Assembly: GCF_003852405.1 (NCBI RefSeq)
Contig: NZ_QAJM01000023.1
Span: forward strand, 1 to 64,000
Direction: 5' to 3'
Length of the DNA stretch: 64,000 nt
Source: Pseudomonas sp. KBW05
Lineage (GTDB): Bacteria; Pseudomonadota; Gammaproteobacteria; Pseudomonadales; Pseudomonadaceae
Positions 9,001-16,575 of this stretch are shown in pieces. How positions within the stretch are numbered: position 1 is the stretch's first letter; each line of letters opens with the position of its first letter. Under the pieces are notes generated by a model. The model worked only from the letters and a program-made list of their open reading frames with translations, did not search any database and was not told the DNA's origin. The position numbers and the translations under genes are program-made.

Positions 9001-9771
9001 AGCCTGGCAGGGCCACGGATCAACGGGCTGGCCGATGGCTCGACGCTGGACCTTAGCGCCTTTACCGGAAACGCATTGGCCTCGCTGGCTAAGTGGGCAC
9101 TGAGTAACACGGGCCAGCGTGCCTGGATTACTTGCAGCAGTGCGGGCGTGGCGCCGTTGGAAGTACTGGGTGCCAGTGGTGCGGTGATTACTTCAACCGA
9201 AGCGGCGAATGGTTTGGTGAACAAGCCTGCTTTACGTTCCTGGTTTGAAGCGCTGGCCGACAATGCGCAAATCACTGTGAGGGCTGCAGTAACCTTTGAT
9301 GGCAGTGCCAACAGAGCGAATGCCGTCGAATTTACCCCGACCAGTTACAGCCTTAAATCGCGAAGACTCATTGAAGGTGTCGACTTTCAAAATGGCCAAA
9401 GAGGAGGTTGGGTGAATAGAAGCAGCTCGGGCGACCTTGTGAGCAGTGGTCCGAATTTATATTGGTATGGAATCGGCAGCGGCGAATTTCAATGCGGTTT
9501 AAAAAAGACATTTCCTTACGGCGTACTGCCCTGGGGAGCGACGTACGAGCTGACGTTTGACTTCATGAGCTCAACCAATAACGGATGTTTTGTGCTTTTT
9601 TCGAATAGCTCTGGCGCGGCAGCTGGCGGAGGCGGATGGACGCCAGTGACCTTGAGGTTTTCTCCTCCTTATAGTTCCGTGGGGGCGGCGTTTGTCATTG
9701 ACATTCTCAATTCTCCATCTGGAGGTAACGTCGGGTTTTCCTTGGATAATATTAAGATATGGAGGCTGTAA
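6064..9771 (+). CDS. Large modular protein of Ig-like repeats with C-terminal jelly-roll-like domain
   Basis: A 1235-residue protein of unknown function. ATG 6064 follows a strong AAGGAG; an upstream in-frame ATG at 6022 has none. No signal peptide or membrane segment is visible. From about residue 45 to 1100 it is built of roughly eight or nine diverged units of about 100-150 residues. They share the pattern 'V.V.YP....D.I.L.W', then 'F.V', then 'I.V.Y.V.R.G....S....L.V' (for example VRDKVYLYWD, LSDRIRACWKG, DKDRITLTWVYADG). This looks like stacked beta-sandwich modules. The last 130 residues differ: they are Gly/Ser/aromatic-rich (LYWYGIGSGEFQCGL through VGFSLDNIKIWRL) and resemble a carbohydrate-binding jelly roll. 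Base composition is less GC-rich than neighbours, suggesting accessory DNA. An adhesin or surface-associated role is inference. Confidence 0.75.
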   Translation: MSKRPVVHSHLPVCCQPSTRVNDLDLPIFSNPVLGVVGADRGLGARHIQPYLLVTLSRWTDLGIGDTFEFYAGNSVIPLASDFVRPGEETNSSFRLVIEEERFPLGFTFPVFSRVVRNGPGTPSTSDNLTVFAKVARPGLDEQPGLGYHDKLQLSLPADLAGPDAVLTPERAALGVKLTIDYPGKRVRDKVYLYWDTILQLVIFELDDDHASGVKPIEVEVGPAIIGTGSGLISIRYQVFDEVDNRSGHVEHFSQAVNLLAELDPSLLERAYFQVNFMDTTTVNYDQEAGSNFRVEVVAPRRLPDGSLTPAGARIVVTLSCTRADSSTFTVELPDALVNPGRSSFFNVEEDIIKQLVRGSMKITWRLDFPLGTSLATSQSLTVLISGTIANMPAVNVVEALGGVVDPSEPYITIEYPNPAYSPYDPSNLVTLCMEAFLPGGGIVSYEVSHIAGAPPPPTRFRTVANAFFSRFIGLGPVRIFYKVDDGVIRLLGAGTQTVRESESTFVEFGPRIPEMPRPEIDRVDENDNLDPRDLFGQLDITLPYLRTFPGDRFQWRLIGTAPTGSTNGEIPLSGATAGRPVVFSLDRRYADVNVDGLIRLSYSLIPANGSRTLHSYTLEVTVGEAFNLLMPDVVEASKNPAHLTPEAVTAGATIRVTFPQMRLSDRIRACWKGIPDIGSYCETKDGNAAQVVDYTVPPQVVGANIAPFGQQISVQYFLLRSGRETPSPILDLLLLNLTTLPIPTIEGIGDVPLLEIAKLNGTERTIINVWPFINRYQRIWLEYTGTYASPEAPYFEATYTNNLVTENGEREGISPPTPVDELRKLKEGSILRIKSWVSFDRGSSKANAVLLRERDYTVKALPSILPHPFIGGTMDVDNDVTIAPLPIEHNTTVTVEYVGMSDKDRITLTWVYADGTHYEIPLDGVSGGQLVFNLTAAKVLHRSVNSTVQLQYSVKREGVTDPIPSKVQTVRVSAIPAASLAGPRINGLADGSTLDLSAFTGNALASLAKWALSNTGQRAWITCSSAGVAPLEVLGASGAVITSTEAANGLVNKPALRSWFEALADNAQITVRAAVTFDGSANRANAVEFTPTSYSLKSRRLIEGVDFQNGQRGGWVNRSSSGDLVSSGPNLYWYGIGSGEFQCGLKKTFPYGVLPWGATYELTFDFMSSTNNGCFVLFSNSSGAAAGGGGWTPVTLRFSPPYSSVGAAFVIDILNSPSGGNVGFSLDNIKIWRL

Positions 9772-9900
9772 GTTTTTAGGGGGAGGGCGGTGGCTAGGTG
9801 GCTATGTGAATAGGCGTCGCCCTTCCGATTGATAACTCGGGGCTTGGTTGTTTAGAGTGATAGTTTTGGTTAGTTGGGGTTGTATCGATGTTGCGAAAGA

Positions 9901-9936
9901 AATCACCTAACGCCACAAAGTTGGCGTTAGGTGATT
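9901..9936. terminator. Bidirectional terminator between convergent genes
   Basis: A perfect 15-bp stem, AATCACCTAACGCCA (9901-9915) and its complement (9922-9936), with a 6-nt loop. It lies between the plus-strand modular protein gene and the minus-strand lipoprotein gene. The minus-strand transcript continues into TTTCTTTC. Confidence 0.75.
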
Positions 9937-9956
9937 GGCATGCAATGTTATTGTGA

Positions 9957-10238
9957 TTACTCACATTTTTGTTTGGCCTGATTGTAGTTTTGTCCTGTTG
10001 GGCAAGAGAAGACGTATTTTAACCATCTGTTATTATTGAAAACACATCTGTAATATTTGCCGGGGGTGTTGCTCGTGAAGTAACCTGCTGCAGTGCAGGG
10101 GGGATCAGGGTTGATGACAGGAAGTGGGCCGTTGTACTCTGGAAACGTCCACTGTTCTTTTTGGGTAGTGCATGCGCCTAATGCAAGTGCAATGCCGATA
10201 AATAATGTTAATCCTGCGAGTTTATTGGGCAGCTTCAT
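9957..10238 (-). CDS. Small lipoprotein with CBM14 (peritrophin-A-like) motif
   Basis: A 93-residue predicted lipoprotein. The signal sequence ends in the lipobox LGAC (acylated Cys23), followed by a Thr/Gln/Glu linker. Cysteines at 48, 65, 79 and 92 and the block YYRCVF...FSCPTGQNYN....C match the second half of the chitin-binding type-2/CBM14 consensus (YY.C ... CP.G..FN.....C). Eukaryotic members usually have six Cys; only four remain here besides the lipid-bearing one. Chitin or related glycan binding at the cell envelope is therefore inference. The gene is AT-rich, convergent with the modular protein, and carries the same upstream palindrome. Confidence 0.75.
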   Translation of the reverse strand: MKLPNKLAGLTLFIGIALALGACTTQKEQWTFPEYNGPLPVINPDPPCTAAGYFTSNTPGKYYRCVFNNNRWLKYVFSCPTGQNYNQAKQKCE

Positions 10239-10298
10239 CGCGGTATCCTCAAGTTGAAGTGGCTTATCAATAAAATCACTTATTTTGTCTTTGGGGTA

Positions 10299-10314
10299 CT
10301 GTCAATATTGACAG
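10299..10314. promoter_or_regulatory. Perfect 16-bp palindrome CTGTCA-N4-TGACAG (copy 2)
   Basis: CTGTCAATATTGACAG lies 60 bp upstream of the CBM14-like lipoprotein start. Read on the minus strand it contains TTGACA, a possible -35 box, followed about 16-17 nt later by AT-rich sequence (ATAAGT/TAAGTG). A bound regulator would therefore compete with RNA polymerase. The half-sites are identical to the copy at 5972-5987. Confidence 0.5.
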
Positions 10315-10372
10315 CTTGTGCCCGGGTTTGCGCAGTGCTAGGTGAATGTTGATTGTTGAGTTGTGGCGTTAC

Positions 10373-11434
10373 TTAAATTCGCCATTGTTTGGATTTCTTT
10401 GCCAGTTGCTCGCGCATGGCCTTGATATTGTCTAGCAACTCAAAGGTCAATAACCGATACCCGTCCGGCGCACTGCACAGCGGTCCTTTCAATGCTGACT
10501 CAACTCCCTCGGCATTGCCTGACCGCTCCAACCGCTCCGTCACCCCCGACTTCAACGCCCGCGCCATCCCCACCAACTGCACCCGAATCTGCCGGTGCTC
10601 GGCTTTCAACATCAGCTGCATCCGCGCCATCGCCTGTTCATCCCGGGGATCTGGCCGGGTATTGCCAAGAATCTCCAGGGTGCTGATGCACAGGCGCAGA
10701 TGGCGCTGGATCGCGTCCAACTCGGTCATGGAGATCCGTACTTCCTTGGACACCGACGGCATCAGCGAGCGCAATTGCAGCATCGCCGCGTTCAGGCGAT
10801 TCAGCAGCTTGAAGTGCTCATCATCGGTGACCGACCGCCCGCTGATAATCCGGCTATAAATCTCGGCACAATCACGCAACGCACTGGCCAGGTTGTAGCG
10901 CCACGAATACACCGCATACAGCGGCAAGGCGAACGAAAACGCCAGCGCCAGCACGATCCCAATCAGGATATCCACCGTGCGCCACAAGCCGTCCGACACC
11001 GGATTGTCACCGTGGCCTGCAACGATAAACACGGTGATTGCAGACAGCAGCGCGATGTACCCACCCTTGCCAATGGCGTGATAGGAAAAGAACCCGCACA
11101 CCACCGACATCAGCAAGTAGGTCAGCAGCGGCTGGCCGAGCCAGGCTTGTTGCAATACCAGCAGCAAGCCCACGCTGGCGCCGATCAAGGTGCCGTAGGC
11201 GCGCTCCACGGCCTTTTTGCCGATATTGCCGTGGTGTTGCAAGCCGCCGATCACGATGAGCATGGTCACCGACGCCCACTCGCCGTGGGGCAGGTTGATG
11301 CCGGTAGTCAGCAGGATCGTCGCCAGCAAGCCGATGGATACGCGCACGGCGTGGATCAGTTTGGCGTGGCGATAGCGGCGGTATGGGTCGAGCAGCGGGC
11401 GCAGTAGGCGCCGGGCGAAGAGGGGCAGGTTCAT
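10373..11434 (-). CDS. FUSC-family inner-membrane protein
   Basis: A 353-residue membrane protein. The N-terminal half has about six hydrophobic segments (about residues 30-180) with FUSC/YccS-type features: GEWASVTMLIVIGG, VERAYGTLIGASVGLLL and YIALLSAITVFI. The C-terminal half (about 190-353) is a cytoplasmic helical region containing RLNAAMLQLRSLMP. Related proteins include aromatic-acid exporters (AaeB) and YccS, but no substrate can be assigned. The start at 11434 is the first plausible Met before the basic residues that precede the first helix; an upstream frame extends through a REPIN and is rejected. It stands alone, minus strand, with a REPIN just upstream. Confidence 0.8.
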   Translation of the reverse strand: MNLPLFARRLLRPLLDPYRRYRHAKLIHAVRVSIGLLATILLTTGINLPHGEWASVTMLIVIGGLQHHGNIGKKAVERAYGTLIGASVGLLLVLQQAWLGQPLLTYLLMSVVCGFFSYHAIGKGGYIALLSAITVFIVAGHGDNPVSDGLWRTVDILIGIVLALAFSFALPLYAVYSWRYNLASALRDCAEIYSRIISGRSVTDDEHFKLLNRLNAAMLQLRSLMPSVSKEVRISMTELDAIQRHLRLCISTLEILGNTRPDPRDEQAMARMQLMLKAEHRQIRVQLVGMARALKSGVTERLERSGNAEGVESALKGPLCSAPDGYRLLTFELLDNIKAMREQLAKKSKQWRI

Positions 11435-11477
11435 CGGTACTAAAATGGCCTCAATAGTCAGGACGCGTACAGTCAAC

Positions 11478-11564
11478 TGTGGGAGCTGGCTTGCCTGCGA
11501 TTGCATCACCCTGGTCTGACTGAAAGACCGAGGTGCCTGCATCGCAGGCAAGCCAGCTCCCACA
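11478..11564. repeat. REPIN (inverted REP pair), GGAGCTGGCTTGCCTGCGAT type
   Basis: Two perfectly complementary 24-nt arms (11478-11501 and 11541-11564), separated by 39 nt, start and end with TGTGGGAGCTGG. A truncated third arm fragment (AAAGCCAG) follows. It lies between the FUSC and gapN-like genes. Confidence 0.88.
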
Positions 11565-11600
11565 AAAGCCAGCCCCACACAAGACTGGCCAGCGGTGTGT

Positions 11601-13217
11601 TTAGAAGATGTAGTCGGTCGTCAGGAAGCTTGAGTCACGGTTTTTCAGGATGTCGCTGACCAACGCCTTGTTGCTCTCCTGGAACTTGGTCGCCACCAAC
11701 GTGCGGATCGAGAACACGCGCAACGCGTCATGCACCGACAGTGTGCCCTCGGCCGAGTTTTTGCGCCCGTTGAAGGGGAACGTGTCCGGCCCGCGCTGGC
11801 ACTGGGCGTTGATATTGATGCGGCCGACCTGGTTGGCGAAGGTGTCCACCAGCTTGCCGACAGCTTCGGGATTGGTGCCGAAGATGCTCAGTTGCTGGCC
11901 GAAATCCGAATCCAGCACGTAGTCGATCACGGTCTCCAGGTCGCGGTAAGGCACGATCGGCACCACCGGGCCGAACTGTTCTTCGTGGTACACGCGCATC
12001 TGCGGGTTCACCGGGTACAGCACCGCGGGGTAGAAAAACGAGCCGCGACTTTCGCCGCCATGGGCGTTCACCACCCGGGCGCCATATTGCGCCGCATCTG
12101 CCACCAGGCCGTTGAGGTAATCCACCTTGCCGGCTTCCGGCAGCGGCGTCAGCGACACGCCGTCTTCCCACGGCATGCCGGGTTTGAGGGTGGTCAGTTT
12201 CTGGTTGAATTTCTCGATAAAGCTGGCGACTACGTCCTCGTGCACAAAGAGGATTTTCAACGCGGTGCAGCGTTGGCCGTTGAACGACAACGAGCCGGTG
12301 ACGGCTTCGCTCACGGCGTTGTCCAGGTCCACCTCGGGCAACACGATGCCCGGGTTTTTTGCATCCAGGCCCAGGGCGGCGCGCAAACGGTGTGGTTTTG
12401 GGTGCAGCTTCTTCAAGTCGCTGGCGGCCTTGTTGGTGCCGATAAACGCAAAGATGTCGATCTTGCCGCTGGCCATCAGCGCGCTGACTGTCTCGCGGCC
12501 GCTGCCGTAGATCACGTTGATCACCCCGGCCGGGAAGCTGTCACGGAATGCTTCCAGCAAGGGACGGATCAACAGCACGCCGAGCTTGGCGGGTTTGAAC
12601 ACCACCGTGTTGCCCATGATCAGCGCCGGGATAAGCGTGGTGAAGGTTTCGTTGAGCGGATAGTTGTAGGGGCCCATGCACAGCGCGACGCCCAGGGGGA
12701 CGCGGCGGATCTGGCCGAGGGTGTCTTGCTCCAGCTCGAAGCGGCTGGAGCGGCGGTCGAGTTCCTTGAGGGCGTTGATGGTGTCGGTGATGTAGTCGCA
12801 GGTGCGGTCGAACTCTTTCTGCGAGTCCTTGAGGTTCTTGCCGATTTCCCACATCAGCAGCTTGACCACGGCGTCGCGCTGTTCACGCATGCGGCGCAAA
12901 AAGGCTTCGATGTGCTGGATACGCTCTGCCACGCGCATCGTTGGCCACTCGCCTTGCCCGCGGTTGTAGGCGCGCACGGCGGCGTCGAGGGCGGTGAGGG
13001 CGGTGTCGGCGTCCAGTAGCGGCGTGCTGCCGATATGCACGCGCTTTTCACCGAGCTGCACCGGGCTTTGCACTTGGGCCAATGGGCCGTTCCAGACCTG
13101 CAACTGGCCATCGACCAGGTAATCACGCTGTTCAATGGGCGCCGCCAGGCGGTATTGCTCGGGAATATCGTTGGCGGTGGCGGGAAACAGCTCGTCGAGC
13201 AGGTTGCTGGTGGTCAT
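11601..13217 (-). CDS. gapN: NADP-dependent glyceraldehyde-3-phosphate dehydrogenase-like ALDH
   Basis: A 538-residue aldehyde dehydrogenase superfamily protein most like the non-phosphorylating GapN enzymes, which oxidise glyceraldehyde 3-phosphate to 3-phosphoglycerate with NADP. The oxyanion-hole Asn is in GPYNYPLNE (N185), the cofactor-loop region is in FAFIGTNKAASDL, and the catalytic Cys is C317 in FNGQRCTAL. The block that usually reads LELGGKNP is LGLDAKNP here, so the customary general-base Glu is absent at its usual place. Start 13217 is preceded by CAGGGGTAG at proper spacing; the longer frame to 13268 lacks that. Divergent from the DyP gene. Substrate assignment is by family resemblance only. 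Confidence 0.78.
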   Translation of the reverse strand: MTTSNLLDELFPATANDIPEQYRLAAPIEQRDYLVDGQLQVWNGPLAQVQSPVQLGEKRVHIGSTPLLDADTALTALDAAVRAYNRGQGEWPTMRVAERIQHIEAFLRRMREQRDAVVKLLMWEIGKNLKDSQKEFDRTCDYITDTINALKELDRRSSRFELEQDTLGQIRRVPLGVALCMGPYNYPLNETFTTLIPALIMGNTVVFKPAKLGVLLIRPLLEAFRDSFPAGVINVIYGSGRETVSALMASGKIDIFAFIGTNKAASDLKKLHPKPHRLRAALGLDAKNPGIVLPEVDLDNAVSEAVTGSLSFNGQRCTALKILFVHEDVVASFIEKFNQKLTTLKPGMPWEDGVSLTPLPEAGKVDYLNGLVADAAQYGARVVNAHGGESRGSFFYPAVLYPVNPQMRVYHEEQFGPVVPIVPYRDLETVIDYVLDSDFGQQLSIFGTNPEAVGKLVDTFANQVGRININAQCQRGPDTFPFNGRKNSAEGTLSVHDALRVFSIRTLVATKFQESNKALVSDILKNRDSSFLTTDYIF

Positions 13218-13344
13218 GTCGCTACCCCTGGAATAGTTGCAAAACATGACTAGAGAGTCACCCAACACAGGGCTCTATGGCAAGGCTTGCGCGCTTTCTT
13301 GTACGCCTGCGGGTAAACTGCGCGGCTTTCTTGAAGGAGTTCAC

Positions 13345-14208
13345 ATGAGTCAGTACCAGCCGGGCATTCTTGCCGCACCGGTGCCGTTGCAGGCACGCCA
13401 TCTGTTTTTTGCCGTGGATTCCCTGGCCGCCGTGCCCGCTGCGCTTGATGCGCTGGTGCAGTTGGCGGATGCGCAGGTGGTGGTCGGTGTTGGTGAGCCG
13501 CTGGTCAACGCGCTGGATGCACAGATCGACGGCTTGCGCAGTTTTCCCACTGTCAGCGGCCCGGGCGCGCACAACCCGTCCACTCAACAGGCGCTGTGGG
13601 TGTGGTTGCACGGCGTCGACCGTGGCGAACTGCTGTTGCGCAGTCGCGCCTTTGAAAAAGCCCTGGCCCCGGCGTTCAGCCTGGTGCAGATGACCGAAGG
13701 CTTCCGCTACAAGACCGGCTTCGACCTCACCGACTACGAAGACGGCACCGAAAACCCCCACGACGACGCAGCCGTCGAAGCCGCCCTGACCGACAGCGGC
13801 GCCAGCTTCGCCGCGATCCAGCAATGGCAGCACGACCTCGACGGCTTTGCCGCCTTACCGGCGCAGGAGCGCGACCACATCATCGGCCGTCGCCATGGCG
13901 ACAACGAAGAACTCGACGACGCCCCGGAATCCGCCCACGTCAAACGCACCGCCCAGGAAAGCTTCACCCCGGAAGCCTTTGTGGTACGCCGCTCTATGCC
14001 ATGGGCCGAGAACGGCCAGGCGGGTCTGATGTTCCTCGCGTTTGGCCATTCCTTTGATGCGTTTGAAGCGCAACTGCGAAGGATGAGTGGGCTGGAGGAT
14101 GGGATTGTTGATGGTTTGTATCGCATCAGCACGCCGTTGACGGGGGGCTACTACTGGTGCCCACCGGTCAAGGACTGGCGCCTGGAGCTGAGTGTGCTGA
14201 CGCGCTGA
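13345..14208 (+). CDS. DyP-type (dye-decolourising) haem peroxidase
   Basis: A 287-residue DyP-family peroxidase. The family motif GxxDG is seen as TDYEDGTENP (DGTEN 133-137, distal Asp133). The proximal haem-ligand His is in SAHVKRT (H198), and the distal Arg region is VVRRSMPW. It has no signal peptide, so it is cytoplasmic unless loaded into an encapsulin; no encapsulin gene is adjacent. ATG 13345 follows GAAGGAG. The protein resembles YfeX-type bacterial DyPs. It may consume hydrogen peroxide with unknown electron donors; a claimed role of some homologues in haem metabolism is unsettled. It converges with the carbonic anhydrase gene. Confidence 0.93.
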   Translation: MSQYQPGILAAPVPLQARHLFFAVDSLAAVPAALDALVQLADAQVVVGVGEPLVNALDAQIDGLRSFPTVSGPGAHNPSTQQALWVWLHGVDRGELLLRSRAFEKALAPAFSLVQMTEGFRYKTGFDLTDYEDGTENPHDDAAVEAALTDSGASFAAIQQWQHDLDGFAALPAQERDHIIGRRHGDNEELDDAPESAHVKRTAQESFTPEAFVVRRSMPWAENGQAGLMFLAFGHSFDAFEAQLRRMSGLEDGIVDGLYRISTPLTGGYYWCPPVKDWRLELSVLTR

Positions 14209-14209
14209 T

Positions 14210-14944
14210 CTAAGCGAGCCATTCAACCTCTCCACTGTGTAGGCGGTAAATGCCGCCGACGATGTTCAATTGGCCTTTGGCCAGTGCCTCGGTCAGCAGG
14301 CTGGACTCGCGCTTGAGCCGCGCCACAGTGTCCCGGACATTTTGCGCAATCGCGTTGTCGAGGAGATTGCCGGGTGCTTTCAACACCTTGTTCACCGAGG
14401 GTTTGAACGCATTCGCCAGGCCCTGGATCTTGCCGGGGAACGTGGCGTTGTCTGTGACCGCCTTGACGCCGGCCGCGACGGCGCCACAGCTGTCATGCCC
14501 CAGTACCAGGATCAGCGGGGTGTTCAGCACCGCGGCGGCGTATTCGAGGCTGGCGAGCCCGTCGTTGGTGACGAAGTTGCCCGCGACGCGGACTGAAAAA
14601 AGTTCGCCCAGGCCCGTGTCAAACATGTACTCAGGGGCAATCCTTGAATCGGCGCAGGCCAGCACCGCTGCGAACGGACGCTGGCCGTTGACCAGCGCCG
14701 CGCGTTCATCCATCAGGCCGCGGCGCTTTGTGACATCCGCGGCGTATCGACGGTTGCCTTCCTGCAGCCGCGCCAGGGCTTGTTGTGGGTTTGTAACAGC
14801 CGGTGGAGCAACCACTTCATGTGCCAGCGCAGGCGGCAATGCACCCGCCAAGAGCAGTGCCCCGGCGCCGGCGGTGGCCAGTCGTAGAAAGTTGCGGCGG
14901 TCATTCATCAAGGTGGGTGGGACGGGTTGGTGGGCGTTGTCCAT
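14210..14944 (-). CDS. Beta-class carbonic anhydrase with Tat-type signal
   Basis: A 244-residue beta carbonic anhydrase interconverting CO2 and bicarbonate. Zinc ligands are C97 (in LACADSR), H150 and C153 (in GHDSCG); the Asp99-Arg101 dyad is present. The N-terminus carries NDRRNFLRLA followed by an Ala/Leu-rich stretch ending PALAHE, a twin-arginine signal, so the enzyme is probably periplasmic. Start 14944 follows GAGAAG; an internal ATG at 14908 would keep the Tat motif and cannot be excluded. The stop lies 1 bp beyond the DyP stop (convergent). Confidence 0.92.
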   Translation of the reverse strand: MDNAHQPVPPTLMNDRRNFLRLATAGAGALLLAGALPPALAHEVVAPPAVTNPQQALARLQEGNRRYAADVTKRRGLMDERAALVNGQRPFAAVLACADSRIAPEYMFDTGLGELFSVRVAGNFVTNDGLASLEYAAAVLNTPLILVLGHDSCGAVAAGVKAVTDNATFPGKIQGLANAFKPSVNKVLKAPGNLLDNAIAQNVRDTVARLKRESSLLTEALAKGQLNIVGGIYRLHSGEVEWLA

Positions 14945-15141
14945 CGATTGGCTTCTCGGAGTGGTTGGAACAGAGAAGTGCCAAGGTTGCAAACAATGCT
15001 ACGCAAGACTGTAGGAGCCCTCTGATTGAGGCGTAAACGTCGGCATTGGACATGAAGATATTGACAGCTGGCCAATCAGCCGCTGAAAAAAATTGCCGCT
15101 GCCCGTACTCTAGACGCCTTTGTCACCCGTGCGGATTGTTC

Positions 15142-16518
15142 ATGTCTTCAGTTGCCGATGGGCTGCCCCTCAATAAACGCCTGCCTGCCGTGATCGCGCT
15201 CTCCCTGGGGATCGGCATGGCGACCCTGGACACGGCAATCGTCAACACGGCGTTGCCGACCCTGGCCGAGGGCATTGGCACGGACTCGGCCTCGGTGATC
15301 TGGGTGGTCAACGCCTATCAACTGGCGATCATTGCCACGGTGCTGCCCTTTGCGTCGCTGAGCGAGGTGTTGGGGCATCGCCGCGTGTACCTCGGCGGGT
15401 TGCTGCTGTTTATCGTCTCGTCGCTGTTCTGCGGGCTGGCGGGTTCACTGGAAACCCTCACCGCCGCGCGGGTAGTGCAGGGGCTCGGGGCGGCGGCGAT
15501 CATGAGCGTGAACGCTGCGTTGCTGCGGCATATCTATCCGTCCCGCATGCTGGGGCGTGGCCTGGGCTATAACTCGCTGGTGGTGGGGTTGGCGTTTACC
15601 CTTGGGCCGACGGCGGCGTCGGCGATCCTGGCGGTCACCACTTGGCACTGGCTGTACCTGATCAATGTGCCACTGGGGTTGTTGGCCCTGGCGTTGGGCT
15701 TGCGCTCGTTGCCGACCCTGCCAATGACCGGGCACGCGTTTGACCGGCTGGCGGCCTTGCTGTGTGCCGGGTTGTTCGCCCTGCTGGTGTTGGGCCTGGG
15801 CACGGCGGTGCAGGGTGCCCAGGGCGCGCTGACCTTGGGGTTGATCGCGGTGGCGTTGGTGTGCGGCGTCTTGCTGCTGCGCCGGCAGGAGGGTCACCCG
15901 GCGCCGATGCTGGCGGTGGACCTGTTCAAGCGGCCGGTGTTTGCCTTGTCGTCCCTTACGGCAATTTGCGCATTCAGTGCCCAGGGCCTGGCGTTTGTGT
16001 CGTTGCCGTTCCTGTTGCAGGCGGTGCTGGGTCATAGCCAGGTGGAAACCGGTTTTCTGATGACACCGTGGCCGGCCGTCGTGGCGGTGATGGCGCTGGT
16101 GGCGGGGCGCCTGGCTGACCGCGTGTCGCTGGGGGCGCTGTGCGGCATCGGCCTGTTGATGCTCAGCCTGGGCATGGCGGCGCTGGCCAGCCTGGGCAAC
16201 GAGGCGTCGGCCTGGGACATTGGCTGGCGCATGGCCTTGTGTGGCGCCGGTTTTGGTTTCTTCCAGTCACCCAACCTCAAGGCGATCATGACCAGCGCGC
16301 CGCTCGCCCGTAGCGGTGGGGCCAGTGGCATCGTGGCAATTTCACGGTTGCTGGGGCAGACGCTAGGGGCGTCATTGGTGGCGCTGTGTTTCCACCTGTT
16401 TGTCGACAGCGGCCCGCAAACGGCGTTGTGGCTGGGCTGCGTGTTTGCGTTGGTGGGCGCCGTGGCCAGCGTGTTGCGTTTGCTGCCCTATGGAAAAAAG
16501 CCCGCTAGGCCGTTGTAA
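15142..16518 (+). CDS. MFS drug transporter, DHA2-like
   Basis: A 458-residue major facilitator. The first helix contains the motif-C-like LDTAIVNTALPTLA, typical of EmrB/QacA-type proton antiporters, and motif A appears as VLGHRRVYLGG. At least 12 hydrophobic segments are visible. The start at 15142 puts a short cytoplasmic N-terminus before the first helix; the frame continues upstream to 15046 without a membrane-protein character. Probably a multidrug or metabolite exporter of the inner membrane; the substrate is not predictable. Followed 57 bp later by a second MFS gene on the same strand. Confidence 0.87.
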   Translation: MSSVADGLPLNKRLPAVIALSLGIGMATLDTAIVNTALPTLAEGIGTDSASVIWVVNAYQLAIIATVLPFASLSEVLGHRRVYLGGLLLFIVSSLFCGLAGSLETLTAARVVQGLGAAAIMSVNAALLRHIYPSRMLGRGLGYNSLVVGLAFTLGPTAASAILAVTTWHWLYLINVPLGLLALALGLRSLPTLPMTGHAFDRLAALLCAGLFALLVLGLGTAVQGAQGALTLGLIAVALVCGVLLLRRQEGHPAPMLAVDLFKRPVFALSSLTAICAFSAQGLAFVSLPFLLQAVLGHSQVETGFLMTPWPAVVAVMALVAGRLADRVSLGALCGIGLLMLSLGMAALASLGNEASAWDIGWRMALCGAGFGFFQSPNLKAIMTSAPLARSGGASGIVAISRLLGQTLGASLVALCFHLFVDSGPQTALWLGCVFALVGAVASVLRLLPYGKKPARPL

Positions 16519-16575
16519 AACACGCGGGGGGAAGGCTACCGTGGCGACCTGAATATTTCGGGATGTTTCAGATTT

